Part shown: one piece after another, positions 1-15,388 of the stretch
Numbering within the stretch: the stretch's first letter is position 1
How the letters are laid out: the number at the start of each line of letters is the position of its first letter
Notes under the pieces: model-generated
Told to the model about the DNA's origin: nothing
The model's database searches: none
Seen by the model: the letters and a program-made list of their open reading frames with translations, nothing else
Position numbers and translations under genes: made by a program
Source of the DNA: Monosiga brevicollis MX1
Taxonomy: Eukaryota; Opisthokonta; Choanoflagellata; Craspedida; Salpingoecidae
NCBI RefSeq assembly: GCF_000002865.3
Contig: NW_001865039.1
Coordinates: 308,072-372,071, forward strand
Reading direction: 5' to 3'
Length of the DNA: 64,000 nt

Positions 1-473
1 GAAAATAAGATTGAGAGGCACTTGTTCGGGATTTGTCCATGAGGCAGGCCTGCCAAAGGATCAATTGCACTGTGCGTAGTGCATTGTCCGAGCACGAAGA
101 CGCGGGAGCTGACCTTGGGGGGATGCGTTATTGCATCACGATGCTTCATAGAGCGATGCCTTTTGGCGCAGACGCGATTAAAGGACCAGTGGCCGCAGTC
201 GCAGCAAACAGCGCTGGGAAAAAAGGTGGTCAAATTTTCGTTGGCATGTACAGGATGGCTTTCAATGTAGTGCGCCATCAGCGGATCGCCCTTGCGCATT
301 GAGCACACACATCCTGGCGCAGGACAGTCAATCCAGTTCAGAGAAGGAAAGCACTCGGAAGGGCGGCGGAGATCGGGTGGAGTGGAATGGTGCGTTTGAA
401 CATGGCGTTGCTCATTGGAATCCGAGACAAGCATGTTGCAGATTGCACAAGACACCGGAGAAGGAGTCGCCAT
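1..473 (-). CDS. C2H2 zinc-finger protein, 5' part (3' end outside window)
   Basis: An open frame starts at ATG 473 on the minus strand and stays open to the window edge (157 codons). It shows three C2H2-type patterns in order: CAIC with 12 residues to HVQTH (residues about 9-29), CPAPGC with 12 residues to HYIESH (about 51-74), and CCDC with 12 residues to HRSMKH (about 98-119). The spacing fits zinc coordination, so nucleic-acid binding is likely by family knowledge. The rest of the protein, and so any catalytic domain, lies outside the window. Its start is 383 bases from the divergent start of the next zinc-finger gene. A second ATG on the opposite strand begins one base away (475). No introns are seen in this part. 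Confidence is moderate because the gene is partial. Confidence 0.6.
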   Translation of the reverse strand, partial: MATPSPVSCAICNMLVSDSNEQRHVQTHHSTPPDLRRPSECFPSLNWIDCPAPGCVCSMRKGDPLMAHYIESHPVHANENLTTFFPSAVCCDCGHWSFNRVCAKRHRSMKHRDAITHPPKVSSRVFVLGQCTTHSAIDPLAGLPHGQIPNKCLSILF

Positions 474-855
474 AATGGCTGCACGCAAAGAAAAGAAAGG
501 CAAGGTGAGATGGTTCACGCATCAATAAATGGCAGCGCATGCGAGGAATGAGGAAGGGTGGGGACTCACCGTTGAGGAGAAGGAAAATGCAACGGAAATT
601 GTAACGGAAGAACGAATCTCAACGGTCAAACCATAAGGGATGACACTTGGTACGTGACCGAAGTTGTCTCGATGAACAGGTGAAAAAGTGTCTCCGCCCC
701 AACTCGAACACCAACCCCTCCGTGCCTGGGCTTGCTTGTTTGGACACACATCCGTTCGCTCGCTTCCCCAAGCTCAACGCTGCCCTTGTGCAGTCACTAC
801 CAAGGCATCACAGCCTCTCTGTATTTCAACAGTGCGCTCGAGCGTGACCGCAGCC

Positions 856-1818
856 ATGGCTGGATTTGATTCACGCAACCTGGCCTTCCTCAACTTTGAC
901 AATCTGGCTCAGCCCGACTTTTTCCAGTTTCCCGGAGCCGTCCAAGCGCCCTATGCTGCCCAAGCCTTTCAACAACCTCAGCCCCAGCATCAACAACAAC
1001 AACATATCCATCAGCACCCCCAGCCTCACCACCATCATGGGCATGGGCATGGGCAGCAAGTCCAGCAGCCAGCTCAATTGGCACCGGCGCCCACGACCGT
1101 TCGCAAAGCCGCCCGCAAGGGCGGCAAGGGCGGCAAGATTTACAACTGCCCCTGTTGTGACAAGGTATGACAAGCAACCAGCTGCTCCTCGCGCTACCGC
1201 CACAGCCTTTGAAGTGCCAACGCTCACCGGCATCGCCTCGTCGCACTCCTGTCTTAGACCTACTCCCGTAAGACGCACCTTGACCGTCACTTGGCCGTAC
1301 ACGGAGGCCAACCCCTCTTTGTCTGTGAAACGTGTGGCAAGCACATGTTCCGCAAGGATCATTATCGCTACCACCTCCGCACCCACTCGGACGACCGTCC
1401 TTTCCCCTGCACGCATGCCAACTGCGACAAGGCCTTCCGCCAGCGTGGTGCCCTGAAGCGCCACCTCGTCTCGCACGAGAACCGCGCGCGCCGCATGCAG
1501 CAGCACAGCCAGCGTCGCCAGCAAGCTGCCAATAACGCCGCTGCGGCCGCCAACCACGCGCATCAACCTCATCCCATGGCTCCCCAGCCCCCGGCTCAAG
1601 CCATGCCTTCCTTGATGGCCCAAGGCGTTCTGCCCCCCAATCTGGACTTGAGCAACATTGACGTTAATCAGCTCATGGACAACATGGGCCATCCCGGCGA
1701 TGTGAACAACCTCGTCCAGATTCTGCTCCAGTGCCGAAATCTCCTCGATGGCAACGCAGCCCCGGACATGACCAACATGGCTTTGCACCAATTTCTCGGA
1801 GGTCCCGTTGGCCTTTGA
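856..1818 (+). CDS. Three-finger C2H2 zinc-finger protein
   Basis: Two exons, 856-1164 and 1258-1818, join in phase 0 across a GT-AG intron to give 289 residues. The N-terminus is Gln/His/Pro-rich (about residues 35-75), then a Lys/Gly/Arg basic stretch, then three tandem C2H2 fingers (about residues 98-182): CPCC...HLAVH, CETC...HLRTH and CTHANC...HLVSH. Linkers such as HGGQPLF and HSDDRPF are like the classical finger linker. The C-terminus is Ala/Pro/Gln/Asn-rich with a repeated DxNQLMDN/DVNNLVQ pattern. By family knowledge it should bind DNA in the nucleus as a transcription regulator; target unknown. The intron splits the first finger after CDK. ATG 856 sits in a good context (cagccATGg). 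Long ORFs on the opposite strand here are shadows. Confidence 0.85.
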
Positions 1819-2247
1819 GGGCTGACCGAACATCTCTTTGCCTGTGTATATAATAGCCTGATTTCATTGTTGCTTGGCCTTTTGGTGGTCTCAGGTTCCA
1901 TCATACTCGATTCAGTTATACTTGTTGTTCCTGTCGTCGTGGCATCGCTGGTCACCCATTGTTCTAAACGACGTTCTCTTCTTTTGTCATCATGAAACTC
2001 CTCTCCTGTGTTTTTGTCTCCTTCTTTTTGAGTGTCTCCTGCACGACTTAAGGTCGTGCCAACCACCGCCAGGTGCGGTGTTTATGAGATGGCTCCGTGG
2101 GCCCTAAGTTTCGCATGTGTCGCGTCTACCTCTAACCGTGTCTCGGATTGAAATGCACGAAATGAAATCGATTTTCTGAATGCATTTTTTTTTTTTTTTT
2201 GACTATCACATGATCAGACACCAGTGATGAAGAGGCACCGCCGGCTT
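1819..2247. other. Convergent intergenic spacer
   Basis: This lies between the 3' end of the zinc-finger gene and the 3' end of the minus-strand gene. It holds T-rich sequence including a poly-T run near 2186-2200 and no gene I can support. It probably contains both polyadenylation regions. Confidence 0.4.
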
Positions 2248-6269
<4,022 letters not shown>

Positions 6270-6586
6270 GATTTAGAAAAAAAAAAAAAAAAACGAGAGA
6301 GGACGAGTGAAAACAACAACAGTTGTTATGAACAGCCGGTCTGTTTTCATTCTTTCTGATGTGTGCCTGCATGTATGCAAACTGTGTTTTTTTTTTTTTT
6401 TTTTTTTTTCTGATGCGCTGAAATTGGCGGCACCACTTTGATTGACCTGCCTGCCTCAAGAAGAGGCTACCTTTGTTGGGAAGGGCTTGAGTGGTATTGT
6501 TTGTCCACGCTCATTTGATATCACACATGGCACTTGCGAGCAACGGCTCAACTGCTCAACTGCCGTTGCACACTTAGTTATCCTTC
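6270..6586. promoter_or_regulatory. Divergent promoter region with poly-A and poly-T tracts
   Basis: These 317 bases separate two divergent starts (minus 6269, plus 6587). They contain a run of A at 6276-6292 directly upstream of the minus-strand ATG and a run of T at 6388-6409. Such homopolymer tracts are common nucleosome-disfavouring promoter elements; a promoter role here is inferred from position only. Confidence 0.45.
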
Positions 6587-9345
6587 ATGATTGAACCCGT
6601 TGGGCGAGCCTCCCCGCAGACCATGTTTACCAGTCCAAAGCTGACTCTCGTGGGAGTCTGCCTGCTCGGTCTTTGGCCTGGCGTACAATTGGCCTCAGAC
6701 TGCCCTCTACAACATTATCGTCCAAGCGGCCAGATTCAGTGCAAACCTTGCTCTCGCGGGCCCTGCCCAGCCAATCGCTATGAAGCGTTGCCTTGCTCGG
6801 CCACGGCCGACCGTGAGTGCGTGCTATTTCCGCTGAGTGGTGACCAGGATTGCTTGACGGGAGATTTCAGCGCGTATACGGCCTGCAATGCTACCTGTCT
6901 TCCCGGACAGATCATGGCCATGGGCTCTCAATATCGGATCCGGCATGTGCGCCGCAATCCACGCGGCAGCGGTACGCCGTGTCCTCATCTCGTCGAGGAG
7001 CGCGCTTGCTCGGCCATGTGTCACTCGCCGTGCCCAAGCGATGTGCAAGATCCAGCCCAAGTGTGCGACCCAACGCTGAATCCCTGCGCGTTTGCGCAGT
7101 GCGGTCAGGAGGGCACTTGCCACAATCAGGCGCTGTGCCGTTGTCGGCATGGCTGGTTGGGAGCCCGTTGTCAATGTAACGCCACCATGTGCCTTAGCCT
7201 CTCGGCTGCCACCTGCCACTCCAATGGCACTGTCGTGTGCGACAGTTGCCCAGATGGTGCGTGTTGTCCTCGCTATTGTCTTGTTTACGCCAAGCCCTGC
7301 TCACTTTTCGTGTCTTCATCTGCGCCAGGCTGGACCGGAGCGGCCTGCAATTTGACATGCCCGATGGGCCAATGCGACAGCATAGTCTCCTGCGCCCAAC
7401 ATGCTCCCGAGGATAAGGTGTGCCGCAGCTGCCTCGACGGCTGGGCGGGGCCAGACTGCAGCATTCCTTGCTCCAATGCCACTCACTGTGCGCAAGGCAT
7501 TCAGTGTCGACAAGTGAGCATACCCGGCTGTGCTTTGCAATGATGCATGTTTACCCCTATCAACCAAGCCCAGGAATCGTCTGCTCGGGCGTGGACATGG
7601 CTCACGGCAATTTTGTGATTGGATGGAGCAGGACGACACTGAATTGAGTTGCACGGCCTGTGAAGCTGGCTTTTGGGGCAGCGCCTGTCAGCAGGTGGGC
7701 CTTTCGCGCAGCGTGATCTCCGTGAATAGAGGTGTTGTTGTTGTTGTTGTTGTTGTTGTTGGTTACATCCCAACAAAACAGTCTTTTGATCCATCTGCCA
7801 CTGCGGTCGCTTTGGGCGACCAATCAGGTCTGATGGTCACAATTTGGTTTGTTAATGTTGCCAACGGTTGTAGACTTGCTCCCTTGCTCATTGTGCCAGG
7901 GGCCTACAGTGTCAACAAGCGACTGGCACGCCGCTCAGCTGTGACGAGTGCACCAGTGGCTTTTCAGGTTCGACAATGGCATCCTGTCCGAGTCAGGCTC
8001 TTGATGCATCGCACCCTACTTCTATACATGACACATGCTCGCGTGTCGCAAAGCACAGGCTCAACTGTCAAGGGCGTGCTTGCCCACTGGTGTGTTTTGA
8101 CTTATAGGCCCGCTGTGCGAAAGTGCCGTGCCCACCTGCACAACTGATGCAAGTTGTGGCCTCGGCACTCTTTGCAATGGAGTTGCATGCGTTTGTGAGT
8201 ATGGGCGTTCCCAGAGTGGCACTTCATGCGATCGACAACTGCCGGCCTTGGACCCAGCCAGCACCTGCCAAAATGCTACGACTCCAGCCGTCTGCCAACC
8301 TTGGCGATACGACCTGCCTCGGGGAACGCTGGCGGGTCCAGGCGTCGTGGTCGCCTGTGCCGCATCTAGTTGCTGCTTTTCGCCCTGCCTTGATGATGCG
8401 GCTCTGCAAATTCAAGCGAGAGACCTCATTCCACCTGGCCAGGGTGGTCCAGTTCTCGCATTCCTGAGCACGGGGGTCCCTGGGCTTGTCTCAAGGCCCA
8501 TGTCTATGCATGCCGTGGATCCTCGAAGCAGCGCGCTTTGGCAGCTGCCCATGACTGCCAGTACCCTCTTTCGTTTACCCATCGACACACAGCGTGCCAC
8601 CTTGTGGGCCGTCGAAATGCCCAACGGCCAGCGCCCGCTGACTGTGCTGGCTGAGGCGACACGGACCGTGCTGCAAGTGCAAACATGGAACAACAACGCC
8701 ACAGCCCCGTTGTCCAACATGCGGGTGTCGGCTGTTTTCGATGATCGGTGGCATCACCTGAGCGTGCGATTAGATAAATTCAAGTTGACGCTGTGCCTGG
8801 ACAATCGCGCTGTTGTGACGTTGGACGGGGACTTTCGGGGCAGCCTAGACGCCGACAACAAAATTGTGTTTACAGCCAGCAATGTGACCCAAGCCGTCGG
8901 TGTTCTTGATCTGACTAGCTGGCGTTTGCTGCCCGGGCGCAGTAGTGCGGAGGGAGCGTTTGCCCCGCTTGACCTTCTCGTACTCACTGAGCTGCGCGCG
9001 GTACAGGAGCGCACCCCAGTGGCCTTGACCGGTGCGTGTTTTTCGCATCTACTCGCTTTTCGTGGGGCGTGAAGTGTGTCGGTTGTCTTGATTATGGACC
9101 AGGGTCAGGGCTAGGCACACCTTTTGTCGACGCACCAGATCTCGCTCATGGCTTTTGGGCGTCTTGGTGTTTCAGGACACGCGTACTCGACTGGGGCAGG
9201 AGCGATCAATCTCAGAGCCGGCTTTCGAGTTGACTTTGCGTTTGAACAAGAGGCGACGCAGGACACCGCCGTTCTTATGGCCAAACACGATCGCACAGGC
9301 GGCATACTTTGGGCCATCTTTATCAGCCAAGCTGAGCATCGGTGA
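6587..9345 (+). CDS. Secreted or membrane protein with TNFR-like, TSP1, EGF and laminin-G-like regions
   Basis: Exon 1 (6587-7256) has two possible starts, ATG 6587 or ATG 6623; the second gives a clean signal peptide (LTLVGVCLLGLW then QLAS). Then come a Cys-rich TNFR-like stretch (KPCSRGPCPANRYEALPC), a thrombospondin type 1-like repeat (DFSAYTACNATC to ERACSAMC, with RNPRGSGTPCP) and EGF-like modules. Exons 7329-7513 and 7629-7694 add more EGF-like units. A further EGF-like exon seems to lie near 7905-7965. The exon from about 8108 to 9031 carries another EGF unit and a concanavalin/laminin-G-like domain (DDRWHHLSVRLDKFKLTLCL). A second such domain follows at about 9120-9345 (AINLRAGFRVDFAFEQEA). 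The 3' end is unresolved and may extend to about 10.1 kb. Likely extracellular adhesion or receptor role, by domain content. A (GTT)10 tract lies in one intron. Confidence 0.7.
7732..7761. repeat. (GTT)10 trinucleotide repeat
   Basis: Ten GTT units in an intron of the EGF/laminin-G gene. Confidence 0.9.
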
Positions 9346-11221
9346 GAGTTTTCTTTTCCTCCTCCTCTGCGCCTTGACCTGCGCACGGTGGCTCGAATCA
9401 AATGTTGGGTTGTGGTAGAGGAACAAGTAAAGGGTGTGAGCACTCATGTCATATTATGTTCCTCGTGTTTGGTGTCCAGTCTGGCTCATTCTGCTCTTGC
9501 TTTTGTTGTTGGCTGCTGTGCAGCCTTATCTTCTACTATCATATCGAGGCAACCTACGCAGCTGGCAGCAACATGTTGTCACGTGTCTACACACTGCCGT
9601 CTCAGATGCACACTCAGCCGATCACTCAGGTTCGTCGTTATCATTGCTTCTGCGAGTCAACTTTGTCGTTGGAAGAGGACTCTTGTCTTCTCATGGCGTC
9701 ATCAGCGAGTTGAGCTGACCTGCCAATCAAAACGTTGCGTGGCTGGCTTGCTGCAGCTGGCTCTGGTCATTCGCTCAGAGGATCTTATTTGGATCTTGCC
9801 CACAACTTCATACACTCAATCAGTATGTTACACCTGCTCTCCCAGCCCCATCCTGGCATGGGGCGTACTTGCCAAACCCCGTTGGACAGGCGAGCGACGA
9901 GTCTGGCGCCTTCACTGGCAATTCTTGCCAGCTCGGCGTGCAGCTAAATCCTGTTGGCTCACGGTGATCTGGGGGTTTTTTTCCCATGGTTGTAGTTGTT
10001 GGCGCCGATTGTTGAAGATGAACAGGGCGATGTGGTCCTTGGCAATCGCTTAGATGCTTCATTAGAGTTTCGTGGTTTCATGTCGCGTTGCGATTTGCTC
10101 GTTGCCTGTTCTGCCTGCGATGCGACCAGACTCTTATAATTCACACGTGCGAGAGCATCAGGAAGTCCAGTTATGGCGACTGAGCTACGTTTGGTCAGCA
10201 CGCCCATGACTCTGCCGAAGGATTCTGGCGCGTTCTGCCACGCTACCTCCGTGCAGAACAACAAACCCACATGGGTGCGCATCGTAATAACGACAGTAAC
10301 ATTAACGTCAAAAGACCGAAGACGATCGACACGGCTGCCCAAACCGATCCAACCGTTCAAGTCGCCCCAACCCTACCCCAACACCACGGGAAACAGGTGC
10401 AAGCAAAGCAAGCAGAGGAGTTTGTTTTCGTACTGGCTAAGTCTTCTATACGAAGCACTTGGACAGTCATGTCGATGCCAGGACCCGCTGCTGGCGTTTG
10501 GGGTCCCACACACGACATCAAGAAGACGACATCGTTGCTCCGTTGCTCCGACATCCAGCAATGACGTTGAGATGCGAAACACGTTTCTGCCTGTGTTAGA
10601 TTTTGTCTGACATAACGTTCGAAGCGGACCCAATTGTCCGGAGAAGCCTATTGGCACTTGACCCCAAACGCTGCTTAGTCCTGAGCAGAAGCAAACTTGG
10701 TGCTCCCCATGCTCGATTTGCTGCTGTTGCCAGCACCAGGAGGTGCTTTACGAGTGCCAGAGTAAGGGGGCCGGAAGAAAGGGGTTGCTTAGGGAACCTT
10801 GTCAGGTTGCTTGGGAAACTCGTATCTTGGCTTGGGAGCCACTTGGACTGTCCGGCTGTTGCAAGGCCCGTCTTGGGAGCGCTAGGTTTGGAGACCATGT
10901 GTGAGCGCCAACCCGCAATGCAGTGGTAATTGAGGCAAAACCACAAGCAAGTCTGCTCCCTAGTCTCCCTTTACCCACAGTCCTCGCCTGCTTGTCTGTC
11001 AGGTACAAGTTGCTGTTGGACACCTGAGAACACCACGTTTCCACAGAGCTATCCGTCATGAAGGTGGAGGCTGGATGGGGCTATAAGTGGCTGCACAGAT
11101 CCGGTCCGTGCCATTTTCCTCAACCATCTTGAGCCAACCAGTCAATTTCGAGGAACAAGAACGTCCACTGCTTGTGCGCTCCACTGCCACATCTCCTCTC
11201 TGCCACATCTCGACAAGCACT
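9346..11221. other. Unresolved stretch, possibly 3' exons of the EGF/laminin-G gene
   Basis: Fragments with coding character occur at about 9540-9640 and 10010-10060, and a hydrophobic stretch could be read near 9445-9540 (WLILLLLLLLAAVQPYLLLS). I could not join them in phase to the upstream gene. From about 10.1 to 11.2 kb I see no supportable gene. Confidence 0.25.
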
Positions 11222-11941
11222 ATGGGTGGTGGTATCAAGTTGTATCTTGGTGAGGCTGCTCCAGCTGCGAGCGCCAAGCCCCAGTCACCTCCGCCCAGTC
11301 CCACGCTCGCCGACGTGGTTCGCGTAGCCTATACCAAAAATTCTCAATTGAGTCGGCGTCAGACTGATCTGCGTCATTCGCTGCAGCAATCATGCTTCTG
11401 GCGCCACTTGCAACACACTTTCTTCAGCAACCCGAGCAAGTGCTCCATGTACGAGGCCATGACGGTGGAAGAGTTTGAGGCGTACAGTCGCAGTGAAGAG
11501 CTGAATGGCAAGCTGACACCGGTCAAACCTAATGTGCACTCTGCACAGTTGGAAGAAAACGACACTCATCAAGCCGCCACCTCAGTGGATGAGGCAGCGC
11601 CGATGCAGATGCATGACGTCGTCGAAGGTGTAGCGCCCATGCACGAGGACACAGACGAAGCTTCTGAGACAGGCGACGAAGAAAACGAGATGATCCCGAC
11701 TCGTGTGGCGAGTCAGGTTGCCATCGTCTGTCACCCGCGCCGTATGTGTCGCCATAGCGCACGATCGGGTCTGAGCTCCAGCCCACGTTTCCGCCGTTTT
11801 CGCGAGGTGATCAAGAACGGTGCCACATCCACCGTGGTTCAAGTACAATGCATGCCACGATCTAGTTGGGAAGTGCGGCCGTGCCATAGCCCCCCTGTCG
11901 TCACCATCCCTTCCTCGCAAGAGCAGGCCTTTGTCTTTTGA
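11222..11941 (+). CDS. FWRHLQ-motif family protein, paralog 1
   Basis: Intronless, 239 residues from ATG 11222. I do not recognise the family. The conserved core is TLADVVRVAYTKN (about residues 29-41), a short basic spacer with RHSLQQS, then CFWRHLQHTFFSNP (about 58-71) and YEAMTVEEFEAY (about 77-88). Paralogs at 14888, 18988 and 20743 share it in the same order. After the core comes an acidic, Glu/Asp/Thr-rich middle, then MIPTRVASQ and a basic Arg/His/Ser region. No signal peptide or membrane segment is seen. The core reads as two or three amphipathic helices, with invariant Trp, His and Phe. A compact protein-binding domain with a disordered tail is the most I would infer. Longer non-ATG readings upstream (from 11087) are not needed. 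Confidence 0.7.
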   Translation: MGGGIKLYLGEAAPAASAKPQSPPPSPTLADVVRVAYTKNSQLSRRQTDLRHSLQQSCFWRHLQHTFFSNPSKCSMYEAMTVEEFEAYSRSEELNGKLTPVKPNVHSAQLEENDTHQAATSVDEAAPMQMHDVVEGVAPMHEDTDEASETGDEENEMIPTRVASQVAIVCHPRRMCRHSARSGLSSSPRFRRFREVIKNGATSTVVQVQCMPRSSWEVRPCHSPPVVTIPSSQEQAFVF

Positions 11942-12612
11942 AGCGTCCACGAGATGGCTCTTGGACCCTTCCCATTCGTCTCTGTGTAATTGTTTCTCCT
12001 AGGTTTTGATGTTAACTGCCCGTGACTGAATTTCTGGAATCAACCCCTGGCTCTGCCTTTTGAGTTTTTACATGACCCGTCAATGTTTTCCGTGATCATT
12101 GTAACATCTTATCTTTCTATTGTATCCGCTCCGGCCAGCCTTTCCGCTGTGACAAAGCTTTTTATTGGATTTGTATGCGACTCGGCGATTTCGAACCGCC
12201 AACCTCAATCGATTTGAAGACACACTTTCCTCGTGCTGTGTCATCTGTCAACAGTTTCATCGATGCTTAGCAAGTTGGAGAGAAAAAAAAAAGGAGAATC
12301 ACGTATCACATGGTAGGGGGAGTGACTTGTGTCGAGCGATCAGCAGACGCTGAGCACTGACGAGCGCCCCGCAGAGCTGTGAGTCGTTTTCCATGCTCAA
12401 TTGCGACCCTGGTCAAACTGACGCTGTTGAAGCTTCACTACTGCACGACGAAAGGGAGCGATCAAACCCCATTGAAAACGCAATAGAAACATGATTGACA
12501 TGTGAATCTACCACCCGCCTCATGCGGAACGATCACAAAAATCAACCAGCAAATCGAGGTAAAACACCCGAGGAACACCTTTATCTCGGCAGACAAGCCA
12601 GCGCCAGACAGC
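11942..12612. other. Intergenic, no gene seen
   Basis: AT-richer sequence downstream of paralog 1. A possible T-arm-like palindrome on the minus strand near 12190-12206 lacks a matching acceptor and anticodon stem. Nothing else is supportable. Confidence 0.3.
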
Positions 12613-13442
12613 CTAGTCATTCTGGCGCGTCATTGTCCGTCGAGCACGAGGGAAGCGGGGCGTGGCTTTGCCCCACAAGCGCAGTTGAGATCGGTGACCG
12701 AGCAGGCGGTGGCGTGGTCGGCGAGGAATGGCGGGTGCCTTGGGGCGCTGCCTGGAGACCGAGGCGAGGCGCTGCACGCGAGCAGCATGTAAAGAATGGC
12801 GATGTAGAGCCATGGGTGATGCAACAGTTGAGGCAAACTCCATGGCTGCCGCGTTTGTAGATTGCCGAAGTGTTGATGAAACTCCTTGAGAGTGTGTGGC
12901 TCCGGGGACTGGTGCTATCAGGTTTGTGACTGTGGTTGTGGCTGGGGCTGGGGTTGTGACTGGGGCTGTGACTGGGGCTGTGACTGGGGTGTAAGGGGCA
13001 GATACCATCGGTCTAGGGACTGTGTTTGGTGCTTGGCGGAGCAATGCAGTTAACAGAGCCCGCAAGAGCTGGTGAAGAGCGGCGTGCTGTGGCGCTGGGT
13101 TTTGTGATATGGCTGGCGAGGGGGTGCTAACACATGGGCCATCGGTCACGGCAGAGTGTGCTGCTTGCAGAGGATGCAGAGGAACGGCCGAAAAGGAGGG
13201 GGTGTTGAGTTCGCTCGCCATCTTGTAGAGATCGCGCCAGTCGGGTACCACTGTGTATTCAAGATGCAAAATGAAACATCGACTCGAGTTTGTGAGGGAA
13301 TGTCAACGGGTTTGACCGTGACCGTTGCCTGGCTAGAAGCAGAACGGCAGGCCTGAATGAAGTTGCCTCGCGCCCAAAAGTCGTAGCCTAAATTCCACAG
13401 CTGATGGATGAAATCGCCGCCAGCGTCAGCGTGTAACAGCAC
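12613..13442 (-). CDS. Low-complexity protein, unrecognised, tentative
   Basis: An open frame from ATG 13221 to stop 12613 encodes 202 residues. It has a Leu/Ala-rich helix (HQLLRALLTALLRQ, about residues 45-58), a Pro/Val/Thr repeat built of PVTAPVT units, and an Arg-rich C-terminus. Upstream, 13442-13330 has coding character in another frame (DFIHQLWNLGYDFWARGNF), and a splice into VPDWRDLYK just before ATG 13221 is possible, so the gene may start further up. It lies on the opposite strand between paralogs 1 and 2 of the FWRHLQ family. Composition bias makes the call weak. Confidence 0.3.
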
Positions 13443-14887
13443 CGAGTAAACACCCTAGCCATGTCGCTGGGTTTGTTCAGGCTGATATGCTTTGCCATCA
13501 GCCAGTCGCGTTCAACCCAGAACGTTGAGGGTGTTCTCACGAATTCAGGCGAGAAAGGGACATTGTTGCACGTCTTGAAGAGTTCAAAACCGGGCCAAGT
13601 GGCGCCACGTTTCGTATTTTGACCAAATTTTCCCGAATCCCAAACCTCACCCCCTAGCCGATGTTTGCAGGGTGATCGGCGGCTGTTTAACAAAATGTGC
13701 CAAAGTCCCTTGTTGGTCCCGCCTCGGCATGCTTTGTCACCGTAATCGCTGCGTCTGTGCCTTGTGACGCGCCCTGCGTGCCTGTGCTCGTTCGGTTCAT
13801 AGGCTGATCCTGATCCCCAAACTTCTTCGGTGTGTCTGCTCTATCTGATTTCCGACAACTAGACTTTCTTGGCTGCACGTCTCAATGAGCAGTCGTATTT
13901 TTGGTGACTATTTGTGGACTTGGCTCTCGACTTACATGAATGTTGTGCGATGCCTGCACGCATCAGTTAGAATTCCTAGAGCGCTCTGAGAGTGTGCACG
14001 AGTGTTTGCTGCGAAGGATCTCTGAGAATGCTGGAAGCACGCGCCCAGTGGTTTCTTGGAATTGTCTTGCTGACGCAAGCGCTCAACATCAAGTGTCACG
14101 CGTGGCACCGGCTCGGCTCGGATGAGAGCGCGTGCTCTCAAAATTGTGCCGGGTTTTTTGAAAGTAGTGCGGTGCCGCTGGCGGTGCTGCCGATCACATG
14201 GCGATCGCTTGCCAGCGGCCCCAACTCGCCACATCTAAGCGCCAACCGGCCCAGATCACACGTGCGTGGCTGCATTTTGGACGCAAACGTTGCTAAGATG
14301 AACCAGCACACTGCCTCAATGTCATAGTTCCGAAGGATCCCCAATCTCTTGTCAGAAAAAGCTGCATGGTGTGGTCTTATTGCAAAAACAGGTGGCCCCC
14401 CCACCGTTTCAAGGGAAAGGGATGGCGCGGAGACCCACACGTGGCGGTCGGTAAAACACCTTGGACGCAGCTGCATGACGCCATGGGTTTTCAGACAAAA
14501 TGGCATTGTGATCGGAAAAAGTAGAATCAAGGCAGTTCCTCAGAAGCAGACCGTGCCTGCCATCACCATCATCACCATCCTGAGGTATTTCAGTCACAAA
14601 AACAAAAGAGTTGTGTCATAGATCTGGATATCTTCGGCCTTGGGATTGGTTTGTTCTGTCTGATGTGTGTCTTCACCCAGCTTTCCCGCTTACTACCTGA
14701 TTGGGGAGAAAAAGGTTCCTTCGAGGAAACTCCTTCCAACAGCAAAGCAACGTGAGGTGGTTGCAGGACTCGGTCGGGCGTTTGAGTTGAGCTCCTGAAC
14801 TCAGAGTTGGCATTTTCCTCCTACTCCTCCTCCTCCTCCTCAGGAACAGAAGTCGAGTATTCAACCGTTATCTCCGTGTCCATCACC
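13443..14887. other. Intergenic, no gene resolved
   Basis: Short ORFs only, none with a recognisable domain. The last 100 bases before paralog 2 contain a (CTC)n pyrimidine tract at about 14817-14840. Confidence 0.3.
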
Positions 14888-15388
14888 ATGACTGTCTTGC
14901 CTCCCTCTTCTGCCGCCACTCTGGCTGATGTGGTTCGCATGGCCTACCACAAGAATGTCAAAATGTGCAAGCAACGCGACCGCGCGGCGCTCCGACAGAC
15001 AGTCCAGCAGTCGCAGTTCTGGCGCCACCTCCAGCACACCTTCCTGGAAGATCCCAAGGAAGGTGCCCGCTTGGAGCGCATGACCGTCCCTGAGTTTGAG
15101 GCCCGTCATCAGCGATCAGCTAGCCCGCTGAGCCGTGCCACGTCTTCCCAGCCGACATTGACCTGCCCTGTGCCTGCCTCTGACGTCTCGAACGAAAACA
15201 ACCTGCCCACCCGTGCCTCCAAGTGTCGTCGACTTTCTCGCCGCGATGCACACGCCGCCAAAGACATGAAGACCGACCTCATCGCCCCTGCTCAGCAGCG
15301 AGCTGAGCTCAGCCATGTTGTGATCCAGCCCTGGCGCCGCCCCATTCTGGCCTCGGTCAACCGTGCTGGTGTTTGCTCCACCGTCTAG
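14888..15388 (+). CDS. FWRHLQ-motif family protein, paralog 2
   Basis: Intronless, 166 residues from ATG 14888 (caccATGa). The core is TLADVVRMAYHKN (about residues 12-24), a basic spacer, TVQQSQFWRHLQHTFLEDP (about 41-59) and RMTVPEFEAR (about 67-76). The tail has the shared NNLPTRA motif and a basic region, ending in VVIQPWRRPILASV. It is shorter than paralog 1 mainly because the acidic middle is reduced. Function unknown. The start was chosen because all four paralogs then have short N-terminal leaders before TLA. Confidence 0.7.
   Translation: MTVLPPSSAATLADVVRMAYHKNVKMCKQRDRAALRQTVQQSQFWRHLQHTFLEDPKEGARLERMTVPEFEARHQRSASPLSRATSSQPTLTCPVPASDVSNENNLPTRASKCRRLSRRDAHAAKDMKTDLIAPAQQRAELSHVVIQPWRRPILASVNRAGVCSTV

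Noticed and set aside
871-1833. 320-residue ORF on the minus strand over the zinc-finger gene
   Set aside because: It is a shadow of the plus-strand gene, whose C2H2 fingers and splice junction are unmistakable.
12177-12206. tRNA-like T-arm (GGCGG-TTCGAAA-TCGCC on the minus strand)
   Set aside because: No matching acceptor stem, D-arm or anticodon stem is found upstream at the needed distance.
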